The notes beneath the pieces were generated by a model. The model made no database searches and was not told where the DNA came from. It was given only the letters and a program-made list of their open reading frames with translations. From an uncultured Eubacteriales bacterium (lineage in GTDB: Bacteria > Bacillota > Clostridia > Lachnospirales > Lachnospiraceae), in NCBI GenBank assembly GCA_900315665.1, contig OMZX01000045.1, forward strand, positions 1 through 34,992: 34,992 nucleotides of DNA, written 5' to 3'. Numbering within the stretch: the stretch's first letter is position 1; each line of letters opens with the position of its first letter. Positions 8,176-15,038 of this stretch are shown in pieces. Made by a program: the position numbers and the translations under genes.

Positions 8176-9033
8176 TTATATACTTTCCTCCAGCTCCTTA
8201 GCCATGCGCATGAACTCCCGCACCTGTGGCAGTTCCGCATAGTTTTCCTGATAGAGGATATGTGTTCGACGTATAATCGAGGTATCATCCTGAAAAACCA
8301 TTTTCTGAAAATTTCCATTAAAATTTAGGCATAGTGATGGCAGGACACTCCAGCCAAGTCCTCGTTCGATAAGTGCAATACTTGTCTCAATATCATTCAC
8401 TGTCATCTGGTTATCGACCCGGATGCCATTTTCCTTCTGCCATTTGGAGATACCACCGGCAAATTCCAGGTCAGAGCTTCGATTTATAAACGGAAGCTTC
8501 ACTATATCCGCAAAAGCATAGCTTTTCGGCCACGCAATATAAAAGTCCTCTTCGGAAAGGATGTCATCCCCGCCATTCCACGCATACTCTCCGCGGATGA
8601 CCACCATCGGGAGCTCCTGTCCTGTCAGCATTTTATGAAGATCCATGCTTCTATAGACACTGATTTGAAGACGCACGGACGGAAATTCCATATGATATTT
8701 CTCCAGAAGCTCCGGCAGCCGGTATCTCGCATAGTTCGCACTGATTCCTACCACTAAGGTCCCGCCAATGCTTCCATCAGCCTCCGAGGCGAGAGAACGG
8801 ATGCTTTCGAGAGAGGATGAAATACGCAGGACATCCGGCAGAATCTTCTCCATAAGCGGTGTCGGCGTCAATCCCCACTTCGAACGTAAGAAAAGTGTTC
8901 CACCACAATCCTCTTCTATACCCTGTAAACGCTTCGTGATGGCCGACTGCGTCGTATATAAATTCTCTGCCGTTTTTGTGATGTTCTTACTCTTTGAAAG
9001 ATCTTCAAGTATTTCGATATCCCGTTCGGTCAT
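8176..9033 (-). CDS. LysR-family transcriptional regulator
   Basis: The 285-residue product has an N-terminal winged helix-turn-helix (MTERDIEILEDLSKSKNITKTAENLYTTQSAITKRLQGIEE) and a LysR effector domain to the end, with normal length. It starts after AAAGGA. It is divergent from a 51-residue gene at 9261, and the intergenic region contains nested inverted repeats, so that gene (and perhaps the small genes beyond) is the likely target. The effector cannot be predicted. Confidence 0.92.
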   Translation of the reverse strand: MTERDIEILEDLSKSKNITKTAENLYTTQSAITKRLQGIEEDCGGTLFLRSKWGLTPTPLMEKILPDVLRISSSLESIRSLASEADGSIGGTLVVGISANYARYRLPELLEKYHMEFPSVRLQISVYRSMDLHKMLTGQELPMVVIRGEYAWNGGDDILSEEDFYIAWPKSYAFADIVKLPFINRSSDLEFAGGISKWQKENGIRVDNQMTVNDIETSIALIERGLGWSVLPSLCLNFNGNFQKMVFQDDTSIIRRTHILYQENYAELPQVREFMRMAKELEESI

Positions 9034-9093
9034 TTTAATATCCTTTCCTAATATTCTCTGATAAGATGCGCTTTCTAGCTGAATATTTCAGAG

Positions 9094-9139
9094 ATGTATA
9101 TCTAGTTCTCATGCATTCCATGTTGGAATGCGTATACAT
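9094..9139. promoter_or_regulatory. Nested inverted repeats, candidate LysR operator
   Basis: An outer pair ATGTATA (near 9094) and TATACAT (near 9133) encloses an inner pair GCATTCCA (9113-9120) and TGGAATGC (9124-9131). The structure sits in the 227-bp space between the divergent LysR gene and the 51-residue gene, the usual place for a LysR site. Confidence 0.5.
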
Positions 9140-9260
9140 GATTTATCATCATTTTACAGAATGATTGTGCCATGCTATTCTATAACCGTCAAGAGAAATA
9201 AGACAAAAGAAATAAAAAACAACTAAAAGAACAAAAGGCCAAGCCAAGGAGGTACTTATT

Positions 9261-9416
9261 ATGATGAATATGGTAATCACAGCAGCTATCGTCGCAGCAC
9301 TTACAGCAGAGCTTTCAAAGGTAGAGAGAACCGCAGATCAGCAGTCCTTTACTGAAATGGATGAGAAGCACTTCGGTGAATCCATCACGGTAAGCCTTCC
9401 GAAGCGGCTGTACTGA
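9261..9416 (+). CDS. 51-residue small protein next to a LysR gene
   Basis: The start is well supported: AAGGAGG lies 8-10 nt upstream of ATG 9261, and a terminator follows at 9468. The product opens with MMNMVITAAIVAALTAEL, too short and mixed for a clear membrane segment, then a charged middle and a basic SLPKRLY end. The VITAAIVAAL stretch resembles the C-terminal cytoplasmic helix of OadG/decarboxylase delta subunits, and OadB/OadG-like genes lie 1.1 kb downstream; this is a weak likeness. Otherwise unrecognised. Confidence 0.7.
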   Translation: MMNMVITAAIVAALTAELSKVERTADQQSFTEMDEKHFGESITVSLPKRLY

Positions 9417-9467
9417 TCAGATTAGCTTGATTATTCGAACCAAAAAAAGATAAAATAGAAATAATAT

Positions 9468-9504
9468 GAAAGACATGTCGATCCCCCTCGGCGTGTCTTT
9501 TTCG
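9468..9504 (+). terminator. Terminator of the 51-residue gene
   Basis: AAAGACATG pairs with CGTGTCTTT (one G-U pair) across a short loop and runs into TTTTT. Confidence 0.88.
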
Positions 9505-9519
9505 TTTCAAACTGAAACG
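9503..9519. promoter_or_regulatory. Short palindrome before the 142-residue gene
   Basis: CGTTTCAAACTGAAACG is a 7-bp inverted repeat with a 3-nt centre, placed about 80 nt upstream of the next start. It is an operator candidate only. Confidence 0.35.
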
Positions 9520-9598
9520 TGACAGGTGAAATAAAGCATGTTATAAGAAAAAGAAGGTATACGTTTTAAGCGATTTCTTAAGCGCCAGGGGGATGGGC

Positions 9599-10027
9599 AT
9601 GAACAGAAGTGTATGGATAAAATTTTATACATTGATCTGCATCTTGTTCTATCTCTCTGTATCTTTTTTTGCGTTAGATATTCATACTGGTTATTCTGAA
9701 GATGTATATCCGTTCCAGAGCATGGAAATGAGCAGTATTTTTACGGCGGACACGTTTGATACGCGGGATTCTGTATATCATTTTGATGTCGATTTTATCA
9801 CGTCCGAGGAGATTTCTTCTTCTGTTCTTGCTCCACTTCCCGCTGCGCATCAGCTTGTTTCGTTGTTCCAGTCCCAGCGTAGTCTTCTACTTGCTGAGGT
9901 GCTTCTTTTCAGCATTATCTCCATCTATTCTGCTTACAAACTTCTTTTTAATGGATATAAAAGGACATATTTTGTCTCACAGACACGCTTCTTTCTAGAC
10001 ATTCATGCAGAAAGGCTGACCTGTTAA
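9599..10027 (+). CDS. Small two-segment membrane protein, unknown
   Basis: I do not recognise this 142-residue product. It has an N-terminal hydrophobic helix (about 6-26), an acidic extracytoplasmic-looking middle rich in Ser, Asp and Phe, a second hydrophobic helix (about 94-116) and a short basic tail. The start at 9599 has AGGGGG 6 nt upstream; an in-frame ATG two codons earlier overlaps that site. It lies between two terminators, so it is its own transcription unit. Codon use is more A/T-rich than the metabolic genes nearby. It could be a remnant of a larger gene, but nothing shows that. Confidence 0.5.
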   Translation: MNRSVWIKFYTLICILFYLSVSFFALDIHTGYSEDVYPFQSMEMSSIFTADTFDTRDSVYHFDVDFITSEEISSSVLAPLPAAHQLVSLFQSQRSLLLAEVLLFSIISIYSAYKLLFNGYKRTYFVSQTRFFLDIHAERLTC

Positions 10028-10053
10028 AGGTTTTGTCTTTCTTCTGCATGAAT
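10001..10053. repeat. 12-bp inverted repeat overlapping the gene end
   Basis: ATTCATGCAGAA (10001-10012) is the exact complement of 10042-10053. It straddles the stop codon at 10027 and may act as a weak terminator (TTTCC TTTTT follows). Confidence 0.6.
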
Positions 10054-10087
10054 TGCTGATTTCCTTTTTGATATTAGCAATTATATG

Positions 10088-10124
10088 CCACCTGATCTGA
10101 TGATTATCGGATCAGGTGTTTTCA
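10088..10124 (+). terminator. Rho-independent terminator
   Basis: CACCTGATC pairs with GATCAGGTG (one flanking mismatch) and is followed by TTTT. It separates the 142-residue gene from the Fis/OadB/OadG unit. Confidence 0.85.
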
Positions 10125-10155
10125 TAATTTAAAAAGGAAAAGGGTGATCGTAAAG

Positions 10156-10350
10156 ATGAAGAAGGTGTCTTTTTCTGAGATTTATAAAGATTCTGACATT
10201 TATGGGATGACACTTGATGAGATCAACAAAATCATTGTTGCTGAAACACTTCGTGCCAATGATAACAACATGGCGGCTACGGCTGAGCAGCTTGGTATCA
10301 GCCGTACCACCCTGTGGAGATATATTAAAAGGACAGGAGAGCATGTATGA
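10156..10350 (+). CDS. Tiny Fis-type helix-turn-helix protein
   Basis: The 64-residue product is essentially a stand-alone HTH_8/Fis domain: an N-terminal segment of ~25 residues, then IIVAETLRANDNNMAATAEQ and LGISRTTLWRYIKRTGEHV, the DNA-binding tail found at the end of sigma-54 activators. I chose ATG 10156 because GGTGATC, complementary to the 16S 3' end, lies just upstream; GTG 10144 is the alternative. The stop overlaps the next start by 4 nt, coupling it to the OadB fragment. It may autoregulate this small operon, or be the relic tail of a larger regulator. Confidence 0.75.
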   Translation: MKKVSFSEIYKDSDIYGMTLDEINKIIVAETLRANDNNMAATAEQLGISRTTLWRYIKRTGEHV

Positions 10351-10709
10351 TTGATGGATTAAGTTTTCTGTGGGAAGGAATCATGGCGATTACCTGGAAG
10401 GAAATCGTCATGTATATTGTCGGCGGCACCCTTATATGGCTTGCAATCAAGAAGCAGTATGAGCCGTCTCTGCTTTTACCGATGGGCTTCGGTGCGATCC
10501 TAGTGAATCTCCCGATGTCGAGCGCACTTAACCAGGTGATGGAGGGCGCCGGCATTTCTGCATTCCCGATGAGCGCCCGTGTGATCCAGAAGATGGGTCT
10601 CGCTGAAAACCCGACGAATCATCTCCTCATGCACGCAATTGGTGCCAATGTTTCCGGCCAGATCGCCAGTGCCGTCGCGGGTGGAATCATCCTCGGTTTC
10701 TTCCGATAA
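10347..10709 (+). CDS. Internally deleted sodium-pump decarboxylase beta subunit (mini-OadB)
   Basis: OadB/GcdB/MmdB are ~380-430-residue membrane subunits that couple decarboxylation to Na+ export. This 120-residue frame has a recognisable N-terminal part (IKKQYEPSLLLPMGFGAILVN, 34-54). It is joined directly to the C-terminal part (GAGISAFPMSARV near 67-79 and NPTNHLLMHAIGANVSGQIA at 88-107). The roughly 250 residues between, including the membrane region with the catalytic aspartate, are absent, yet the frame is open. An AGGAGAG site precedes the start. It is coupled to the HTH gene and followed by an OadG-like gene. Most likely a non-pumping deletion product; a compact functional protein is possible but unproven. 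Confidence 0.8.
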   Translation: MIDGLSFLWEGIMAITWKEIVMYIVGGTLIWLAIKKQYEPSLLLPMGFGAILVNLPMSSALNQVMEGAGISAFPMSARVIQKMGLAENPTNHLLMHAIGANVSGQIASAVAGGIILGFFR

Positions 10710-10745
10710 GCTGACACCGGGGACGGTTCTCTTTGTCAGCTTTTT
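10709..10745 (+). repeat. REP-like element, copy 1, also terminator-like
   Basis: An AGCTGACA/TGTCAGCT stem (10709-10716, 10734-10741) encloses CCGGGGACGGTTCTCT and is followed by TTTTT. The same core recurs as an inverted pair at 14805-14904. It lies right after the mini-OadB stop. Confidence 0.85.
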
Positions 10746-10792
10746 CATGAACAGAACATCATTTGGAACATCATTGTACGGAGGAAAATAAT

Positions 10793-10909
10793 ATGAATGC
10801 AAATTTGATTGCTGCACTGAATATGATGTGGCAGGGCATGGTTGGCCTTTTTATCGTCATGATCGTGATCGCACTGATTGTAGTGGCGCTTGGTAAGGCT
10901 ACGAAATAA
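10793..10909 (+). CDS. OadG-related small membrane subunit
   Basis: The 38-residue product MNANLIAALNMMWQGMVGLF... has the OadG pattern: a short N-terminal helix, WQGMVGLF (the GM.G.F motif), one transmembrane helix (about 16-33) and a basic end. OadG-type subunits assemble with OadB in Na+-translocating decarboxylases; short versions of about 40 residues exist. GGAGG lies 7 nt upstream of the ATG. Its partner here is the deleted OadB, and no alpha (carboxyltransferase) subunit or biotin carrier is nearby, so a working pump is unlikely from this locus. Confidence 0.8.
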   Translation: MNANLIAALNMMWQGMVGLFIVMIVIALIVVALGKATK

Positions 10910-10935
10910 ATTTCATATAACAAAAACCAGGTAGC

Positions 10936-10985
10936 AGAAGTGCTCTGAGCTGTGACTTTCAAATGTCGCAGCCCAGAGCACTTCT
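10936..10985. terminator. Bidirectional terminator
   Basis: Two 21-nt arms starting AGAAGTGCTCTG and ending CAGAGCACTTCT, with a few inner mismatches and an 8-nt loop, lie between the convergent OadG-like and carrier genes. Both strands are T-rich after the stem. Confidence 0.88.
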
Positions 10986-11029
10986 ATTGCTTGATCCTTT
11001 TCGTACCTTAAACTTAGTCTTTTTCATTT

Positions 11030-11715
11030 TCAGAAGAGACCACCAAGTGTAAATACTCCAAGCGCTGCCATCAGTACGTTAATGCCTACATTCAGCACAG
11101 ATAGGAGGAAGAGCGTGATAACCATCTTGTTCATTTCCTCGTTTGTCGTATCCTTCTTTGCTGCTGTGTAGGAGGACATGATGATCGCACCACCGGTTGA
11201 AAGGGGGCTGATTGCTGCTGCAAAGGAGGTTGCAGTGATTGCGGAGATGAGTTCTACGAAGTTGGCACCCGGGAAGCCTGCATTGGCACCAAGCTTCGCA
11301 TAGAGCGCTGTGGACATCGGGTTGATCTTCATCTCAAACGCGAGATACATCGCGAAGGTTGTCATCAAGATGCCAGCTGCGATATGCCAGGTCCGATGGC
11401 AGAGATGAACGCTGAGAGAACAAACATAAGAATCGGGATCAGCACGGTGTGCTTTCCGACAAGTGCGACAACCTTCTTCGAGAAAAGCTCGAGTGTGCCA
11501 TTGTTCGAAGCCATACCGAAGAGATACGTTACACCGACAAGTGTTACAAACATGGAGCTGGAGAACCCCTTGCAAATGTCTCCGGCCGACATGCCGCCTG
11601 CTGTACCGAGCACGAAGGCTGCGCCAAGAGACAAGAAACCAAGATTAACCTCTTTGATAAAACCGATTGCTACGACAACTGCTAGCACTACGAGAGAAAT
11701 TGCTGCGAAATTCAT
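11030..11715 (-). pseudogene. MatC-like dicarboxylate carrier, frameshifted and internally deleted
   Basis: The N-terminal 112 residues match the MatC_N dicarboxylate carrier type (EVNLGFLSLGAAFVLGTAGG, FSSSMFVTLVGVTYLFGMA, FISAIGPG). The frame then breaks near 11387: one missing C would restore GPG-HIAAGILMTTFAMYLAF in the next frame. That frame continues to ISPLSTGGAIIMSSYTAAKK and a C-terminal membrane helix, but the coding length is ~228 residues against ~420 for the family. Some 190 residues are therefore also missing, probably around 11270 after KLGANAGFPG. It starts after GGAAGGAT. It presumably once imported C4 dicarboxylates, which would suit the neighbouring decarboxylase pump genes. 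Confidence 0.8.
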
Positions 11716-12028
11716 ACTCTATCCTTCCAAATATTTTCGATCTGCTCCGGTCTCGAGTCCGGGGGCTTTCAAGAAAAGCCGCGTACTTTTCTTTGCTTCT
11801 GTGTATAGGATACCTTGATATGAATAATAGATCAAATTCATAGTTCGTATTTTTAAAATAGCTTTTATGAATAGTTGTTGAAATAAAAATACTCTCTTTG
11901 ACCGAAAACGATTTTTTCGATCAAAGAGAGCCATTCTCATTTGTAAGATGAAATTGATATTAGGCATTAACTGGTGCAAAATTTGCACGAGTTCAAAGGT
12001 CTCCTAACTACATACATGCGTGTCAAAT
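11716..12028. other. 313-bp intergenic region without a gene
   Basis: It holds the ribosome site and presumed promoter of the carrier pseudogene at its left end and the methyltransferase terminator at 11890-11930. The rest is A/T-rich and shows no credible coding frame. Confidence 0.6.
11885..11931 (-). terminator. Terminator of the MetE-like gene
   Basis: CTCTCTTTGA (11892-11901) and TCAAAGAGAG (11921-11930) form a perfect 10-bp stem. The minus strand continues into a T-rich tract (TATTTTTATTT). Confidence 0.8.
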
Positions 12029-13147
12029 TTATCCGAATACTTCCTCTGCGATTTCCTTTACAAGATTAACCTTCGCCCACTGCTCATCTTCTGTGAGCTT
12101 GTTGCCAATTTCGCAGGATGCAAAGCCGCACTGCGGGCTTAAGCACAAGCGATCAAGTGGCAGATATTTCGTCGCTTCGTCGATTCTTCTCTTTACAACT
12201 TCCTTGTCCTCGAGTACCGGAGACTTCGTCGTCACGAGTCCGAGGACGACCTTCTTGTCGCCGGATACCTCCCTAAGCGGTTCGAAGCTGCCACTCCGTT
12301 TGTCATCGAACTCAAGAAAATAAGCATTAACATTTTCACGAGCTAGCAGGAACTTCGCGACACCATCATAGGCGCCTTCATTTGCATAGGTCGAGTGATA
12401 GTTACCGCGGCAGACATGGGTGTTGATCGTAAGGTCTGCAGGCTTCCCGTCAATCGCGAGATTGTTGAGGTCCAGGAAGCGTTCCTTTAGTTCTTCGAGT
12501 CCCTTATCATCCACACCATAGAACACCTTCGCGTTCGGATCGACCAGCATGCCCCAGGTACAATCATCAAACTGAAGGTTACGACACCCAGCCGCATAAA
12601 CATCCTTTATAAAAGCCTTGTAACCAGAGGCGATATCTGAAAGCAGCTCGTCATAGTCCTTATAAAACTGATCGGTGATATCCTGTGCAAAAGGCATCGC
12701 AAACTGTGCGTAGAACTGTGCAGGTGCCGGAATCGTAAGCTTACAGGAGGTCTCCGCATCTGTTTTCGAAAGCACATACTTAAAGTGTTCGAGGAACGGA
12801 TGATTGCCTTTATAAGAAACCTTTCCCGTGAGAAAGGTATCATCGATCAGCGCCTGCTCACCGTGGAACGGAAGACCGGTCTTCGTCGGATGATGATCGA
12901 TTCCATCAAAGCCCCACATGAAGTCAAGATGCCAGGCCTGACGACGGAACTCACCGTCTGTCAGGATCTTGAGTCCTGCCTTCTTTTCTTTCGCGATCAG
13001 ATCGTCAATTGCTTCATTCTCAACAGTAGTCAGCTGTTCCTTTGAAATTTTTCCCTGTGAAAAGCTCTCTCTTGCTTCTTTCAGCTTCTTAGGACGAAGA
13101 AAGCTTCCTACTACATCATACCGATATGGTGCCTTAATCTCTGCCAT
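12029..13147 (-). CDS. YxjG/MetE-like cobalamin-independent methionine synthase family protein
   Basis: This 372-residue protein matches the single-domain catalytic half of MetE (B. subtilis YxjG/YxjH type). The N-terminus has the family signature DVVGSFLRP. Zinc ligand candidates are in NTHVCRGNYHS, the acidic FLEFDD and LSPQCGFAS. Such proteins transfer a methyl group to homocysteine or a related thiol; the methyl donor for this short type is not settled. The start at 13147 has GGGAGG 7 nt upstream, which excludes the longer in-frame extension. It is monocistronic, with a downstream terminator and an extended -10 (TGCTATACT) upstream. No SAM riboswitch or T-box is visible in the short leader. 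Confidence 0.9.
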   Translation of the reverse strand: MAEIKAPYRYDVVGSFLRPKKLKEARESFSQGKISKEQLTTVENEAIDDLIAKEKKAGLKILTDGEFRRQAWHLDFMWGFDGIDHHPTKTGLPFHGEQALIDDTFLTGKVSYKGNHPFLEHFKYVLSKTDAETSCKLTIPAPAQFYAQFAMPFAQDITDQFYKDYDELLSDIASGYKAFIKDVYAAGCRNLQFDDCTWGMLVDPNAKVFYGVDDKGLEELKERFLDLNNLAIDGKPADLTINTHVCRGNYHSTYANEGAYDGVAKFLLARENVNAYFLEFDDKRSGSFEPLREVSGDKKVVLGLVTTKSPVLEDKEVVKRRIDEATKYLPLDRLCLSPQCGFASCEIGNKLTEDEQWAKVNLVKEIAEEVFG

Positions 13148-13325
13148 TTTCTGTTCCTCCCTAACTTTGATCTGTTTCAACCATGCTTCCGATTATTACT
13201 TCGAAATATTTTTCAAGCTTAAATCTGAAGGAAGTATAGCAGATGAAAGAACAATAGGAAATGACGGATAATTTATAGCCCGATATAGAGTGAAACTATG
13301 ACATGAATCATCACAAATTCCAGCT

Positions 13326-13841
13326 CTACTCTTTTATACCGAACATTTCCCGACAGTATTTTTTTCCTGTTTCAGTACGGAAAATCCTTTTGTAAGCAGC
13401 TTTGATGCTATCTAACGAGAGTGCATCTTCATACATGTTGACCAGAAAATCTGCCTCGACGAGAATCTGATAATCAAGCCCGTCCATATTTTCATAGGTA
13501 TGGTGATGACCGATAAGATAGCATACACGATTAATGAAACCCTCATCATAACCAAGTGTTGTAAGCATTGGGCGCGCTTCATCCGGACCAAGCTCCTCCT
13601 GATATTTTCCATCGGAGCTTCCATACTTCTTCAGGGCTTCCCGAATGCCTACATCATGCACGATTGCGGTCGTTTCGAGAATATCCTCCGTGCGCATATC
13701 CAACCCCTCCGCTGTTCCAATCAAATGAGCGAATTCATAAACCTTCAGGAAATGCTGGATTTGCTTCGCCATACCAGTATCGTACCGAAGCATCACCTCA
13801 ATCAGTTGATCATGTCTACTATGTGATATGTTGTTATCCAT
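13326..13841 (-). CDS. HD-domain phosphohydrolase
   Basis: The 171-residue product has HD-superfamily residues in order: H in EFAHLIG (about 39-42), the diagnostic HD in AIVHDVG (about 66) and HHH in LIGHHHTY (about 114). These bind metal for phosphohydrolase activity; the substrate is unknown. The start at 13841 follows AAGGAG. Only about 20 bp separate that ribosome site from the N-terminally truncated permease transcribed the other way, so the native promoter has probably been lost in the same junction. Confidence 0.85.
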   Translation of the reverse strand: MDNNISHSRHDQLIEVMLRYDTGMAKQIQHFLKVYEFAHLIGTAEGLDMRTEDILETTAIVHDVGIREALKKYGSSDGKYQEELGPDEARPMLTTLGYDEGFINRVCYLIGHHHTYENMDGLDYQILVEADFLVNMYEDALSLDSIKAAYKRIFRTETGKKYCREMFGIKE

Positions 13842-13862
13842 AATTACCAACTCCTTTCTTCG

Positions 13863-14780
13863 TATGATATGATCTTTCTCATGATGGTGCTTGGATACTT
13901 TCTTCATCGTATCGGCAGTATGGATGACAGCTTTGCGTCGAAGCTCAACACCTATGTATTCAAGATTGCTCTGCCCCTAAATCTTTTTCATCAGCTGGCC
14001 GGTGTGGATATCCTCAAAAGCTGGGATACGGGTTTTGTGCTGTTCTGTTTCTTCGCAACGCTTTTATCCATCGCAATTGCCGCACTGTTTGCCCGCATAT
14101 TGGTAAAAGATCATGCAGAGCAAGGTGAGTTTATCCAGGCAGCTTATCGCTCAAGCGCATCTCTCGTTGGGATGGCCTTTATCGAGAACATCTATGGAAT
14201 ATCTACGATGGGGCCTCTGATGATTATCGGCGCTGTACCACTCTATAACGTTGTAGCTGTTGTCGCACTTAGTCTGACAGCACCTGGAAGTCGCGGTCTC
14301 GATGCTGCTACAATGAAGAAAACGCTCCTGGACATCCTGAAAAATCCTATTATTCTCGGGATTCTCTTTGGTATCCTCTGGTCGCTGCTGCCTCTTTCCA
14401 TGCCTAAATTTCTTTCAAAGACGATCTCCAGCGTCGGCGGAACTGCGACGCCTCTTGGACTTATGGCAATGGGTGCCGCTTTTGACTTCAAAAAAGCAAC
14501 CGGCAATCTGAAGGAGGCATTGACATGCTCCTTTTTCAAGCTGATTGGCTGGAATCTTCTTTTTCTTCCGCTCGCAATCTGGCTTGGCTACCGTGGGGAA
14601 CAGCTCATCGCGATTCTCTGTATGCTTGGTTCCGCGACGACCGTCACTTGCTATGTTATGGCAAAGAATATGCATCATGAAGGGACGCTGACTTCGAGTG
14701 CGGTCATGCTGACGACGCTCTTCAGTTCCTTCACCTTGACGATGTTTCTATACATCGTGAAGTCCATGGCGCTCGTATAA
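13863..14780 (+). pseudogene. AEC-family permease lacking its N-terminus
   Basis: AEC (auxin efflux carrier/malate permease-like) proteins have ~10 helices and ~310 residues. This frame begins inside helix 1 (IFLMMVLGYFLHRIG) and then follows the family closely: SFASKLNTYVFKIALPLNLF, AAYRSSASLVGMAFIENIYG, NPIILGILFGILWSLL and a conserved second half to the stop. The first available ATG (13869) has no ribosome site, and about 10-15 residues of the usual start are missing. The sequence just upstream is the leader of the divergent HD gene. Likely a deletion removed the permease start and the shared promoter region. Substrate would have been an organic anion. Confidence 0.72.
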
Positions 14781-14804
14781 AAATGGCCCAAGAGGCATAA
14801 CGAT

Positions 14805-14904
14805 GTGACACCGGGGACGGTTCTCTCTGTCAGCTTTTATTTTTAATAATCGACTTTGGAAATATCTCAACAAAAAGTTGACAGAGAGAACCGTCCCCGG
14901 TGCC
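14805..14904. repeat. Inverted pair of REP-like elements
   Basis: Two arms of about 33 nt (14805-14838 and 14872-14904) are near-perfect complements and share the core CCGGGGACGGTTCTCT with the element at 10709. An A/T-rich 33-nt spacer separates them. It lies right after the AEC stop, so the transcript would form a very stable hairpin. Confidence 0.9.
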
Positions 14905-14944
14905 ATACGGAAGCTCATGGTTTTAATCACATTGCATAGCATAA

Positions 14945-14992
14945 AACGACCTGCATGATCACAGCTTTTGTGCATCATGCAGGTCTTGTCCT
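14945..14992. terminator. Bidirectional terminator between AEC and chemoreceptor genes
   Basis: A perfect 12-bp stem GACCTGCATGAT/ATCATGCAGGTC at 14948-14959 and 14974-14985 is flanked by T-rich tracts on both strands and sits between convergent genes. Confidence 0.85.
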
Positions 14993-15038
14993 TTATGTGT
15001 ATGTTTACGTATATATCAAGCAGGAATCATTTCAATGA

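Noticed and set aside
13148-13325. Riboswitch or T-box upstream of the MetE-like gene
   Set aside because: The leader after the predicted promoter is short and shows no T-box sequence or SAM-riboswitch helices.
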